From Rariglobus sp041662485 (lineage in GTDB: Bacteria; Verrucomicrobiota; Verrucomicrobiia; Opitutales; Opitutaceae), in the NCBI GenBank assembly GCA_041662485.1, contig JBAZSJ010000002.1, positions 118,616-182,615 on the forward strand: 64,000 nt of DNA, in the 5' to 3' direction. The notes under the pieces are model-generated. The model had not been told where the DNA came from. It made no database searches and saw nothing but the letters and a program-made list of their open reading frames with translations. A program made the position numbers and the translations under genes. This document shows positions 63,339-64,000 of this stretch, piece by piece; the stretch's first letter is position 1, and the number at the start of each line of letters is the position of its first letter.

Positions 63339-63441
63339 GCCGAACCAGTCGCCACAGACAACGATCTGCCCTGTCACGGAATGTGCTCCGAGCCGCACAT
63401 TCCGCGCCAGTCCAGATCGCGTCTGACCTTAAGCGTTGGGC
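63339..63441 (+). other. attC6
   Basis: Ends GCCGAAC (63339-63345) and GTTGGGC (63435-63441, fully canonical). Inner arms GATCTGC and CAGATC; middle as in attC4. Length 103. Confidence 0.88.
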
Positions 63442-63450
63442 AAAAGAAAT

Positions 63451-63855
63451 ATGACTGATTCTCCCGCCATGTTCGATCCGGCGTTGAGGGTATCTTCCAA
63501 GGAAGTCTTGTGGCATTTTATTGCTGATTTCTATGACGGCCCGATTGCCGGTTTAGCAGTATTCAAAGACGAAATTCTGCAGTTCTGCTGCCTTCCGGAG
63601 GAAATACCACACCAGCACATATATGCCCTCCATCGACTGAGCGACGCAGAGCTCGCAGAAGAGCTCAGAGTGAAGGCACAGTTTGAATCTCTAGTCGGAA
63701 CTCATTGGTCTTTCGACCTCGACGGAAAGCCACTACCGCGTATTGATTATCCCACAGAAATCGCTCGGGTGTTTTACGAAGAAGAAGGCATGCGGCAGTC
63801 GCCTCATCCTCGAGATAAGCCGATCGTTGCTTGGTTCGACGTTACGAAAGAATGA
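63451..63855 (+). CDS. cassette 7: hypothetical soluble protein
   Basis: A 134-residue soluble protein (MTDSPAMFDPALRVSSKEVL...), with an aromatic N-terminal half and a Pro-rich C-terminal part (EGMRQSPHPRDKPIVAWFDV). It resembles some immunity-protein-like small proteins by feel only; I cannot name a family. ATG 10 bases after the attC6 core; stop six bases before the next half-core. Confidence 0.75.
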   Translation: MTDSPAMFDPALRVSSKEVLWHFIADFYDGPIAGLAVFKDEILQFCCLPEEIPHQHIYALHRLSDAELAEELRVKAQFESLVGTHWSFDLDGKPLPRIDYPTEIARVFYEEEGMRQSPHPRDKPIVAWFDVTKE

Positions 63856-63859
63856 AACC

Positions 63860-64000
63860 GCCCAACCAGTCATCTGCTATGAAGACTGGAGAGTCAAGAA
63901 GTGAGTTGTGCCTTTGATATTACATTTTATAAAGAGTTCGTTTGTTTTATACAGATACCGCAGGTGGGGCTGGTGACTTGATGAGGGATACGTTTTCCGT
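63860..64000 (+). other. start of a seventh, different attC and right edge
   Basis: GCCCAAC at 63860-63866 marks the beginning of another attC, but the following sequence does not match attC1-6 and no GTTRRRY partner in the expected place was found before the window ends. It may be a divergent attC, or the end of the array. Confidence 0.5.

Larger units (their letters stand above)
60941..64000 (+). mobile_element. integron gene-cassette array, at least seven cassettes
   Basis: Seven plus-strand units each consist of a short AT-richer gene or small frame and a 98-103-base attC with conserved RYYYAAC (GCCSAAC/GCCTAAC) and GTTRRRY-like ends. The attC sites are closely alike within the array, as in sedentary chromosomal integrons. 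The array runs off the right edge. All encoded proteins are unknown. Confidence 0.88.

Noticed and set aside
60840..64000. CRISPR array
   Set aside because: The repeated units are about 100 bases, separated by genes, with RYYYAAC and GTTRRRY ends; this is an attC array, not short direct repeats with spacers.

Overview
The window looks like a chromosomal segment of a high-GC, Gram-negative member of the Verrucomicrobiota, most likely Opitutales/Opitutaceae. The reasons are the mix of outer-membrane functions (LpxI, OpgGH, Wza/Wzc, a beta-barrel protein), an exosortase with a PEP-CTERM substrate, a DUF47-Pit phosphate pair, FabV as enoyl-ACP reductase, strong G/C third-position codon use and starts that mostly lack an obvious Shine-Dalgarno. 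The phylum is inferred from gene content; there is no rRNA or tRNA here.

Layout. 0.3-11.6 kb: secreted protein, YdcF-like protein, phosphate transport pair, hrpB, esterase, typA and a CPA1 antiporter, separated by long inverted-repeat elements. 12-20 kb: cysI, a bacterial serpin, a DUF1963 protein, a small protein, then metK-ahcY (SAM cycle). 20.2-24.1 kb: a signalling/pilus-type cluster (REC-kinase, response regulator, small protein, GspE/PilB ATPase, Hpt). 24.3-32.8 kb: one tightly packed minus-strand operon htrA / catalytically dead HtrA paralogue / ribE / uracil-DNA glycosylase / opgG / unknown membrane protein / opgH. 32.8-40.6 kb: leuS (with a sigma-factor-like insertion) and an exopolysaccharide export operon (FecR-like, beta-barrel, OPX, tyrosine autokinase). 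40.7-43.3 kb: lpxI, DUF151 nuclease-like protein, dus. 43.7-48.7 kb: GH26-like/DNRLRE glycosidase and a PEP-CTERM subtilase. 48.8-58.9 kb: sufT, sppA, a conserved unknown, a DapF homologue with both catalytic cysteines replaced by serine, an exosortase-EpsI fusion, an ECF sigma/anti-sigma pair and fabV.

59.8-64 kb is a chromosomal integron. A ruined integrase gene (N-terminal domain and the catalytic-tyrosine C-terminus still readable, the middle missing, a GIY-YIG nuclease gene lying between the pieces) faces a plus-strand array of at least seven AT-richer cassettes, each followed by a roughly 100-bp attC site. This array, the sigma-region-3-like insertion in leuS, the terminal-inverted-repeat elements whose first bases form the stop codons of pit, the antiporter gene and cysI, and the in-frame repeat insertions in hrpB and intI are the most unusual things in the window. 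No CRISPR array, rRNA or tRNA was seen.
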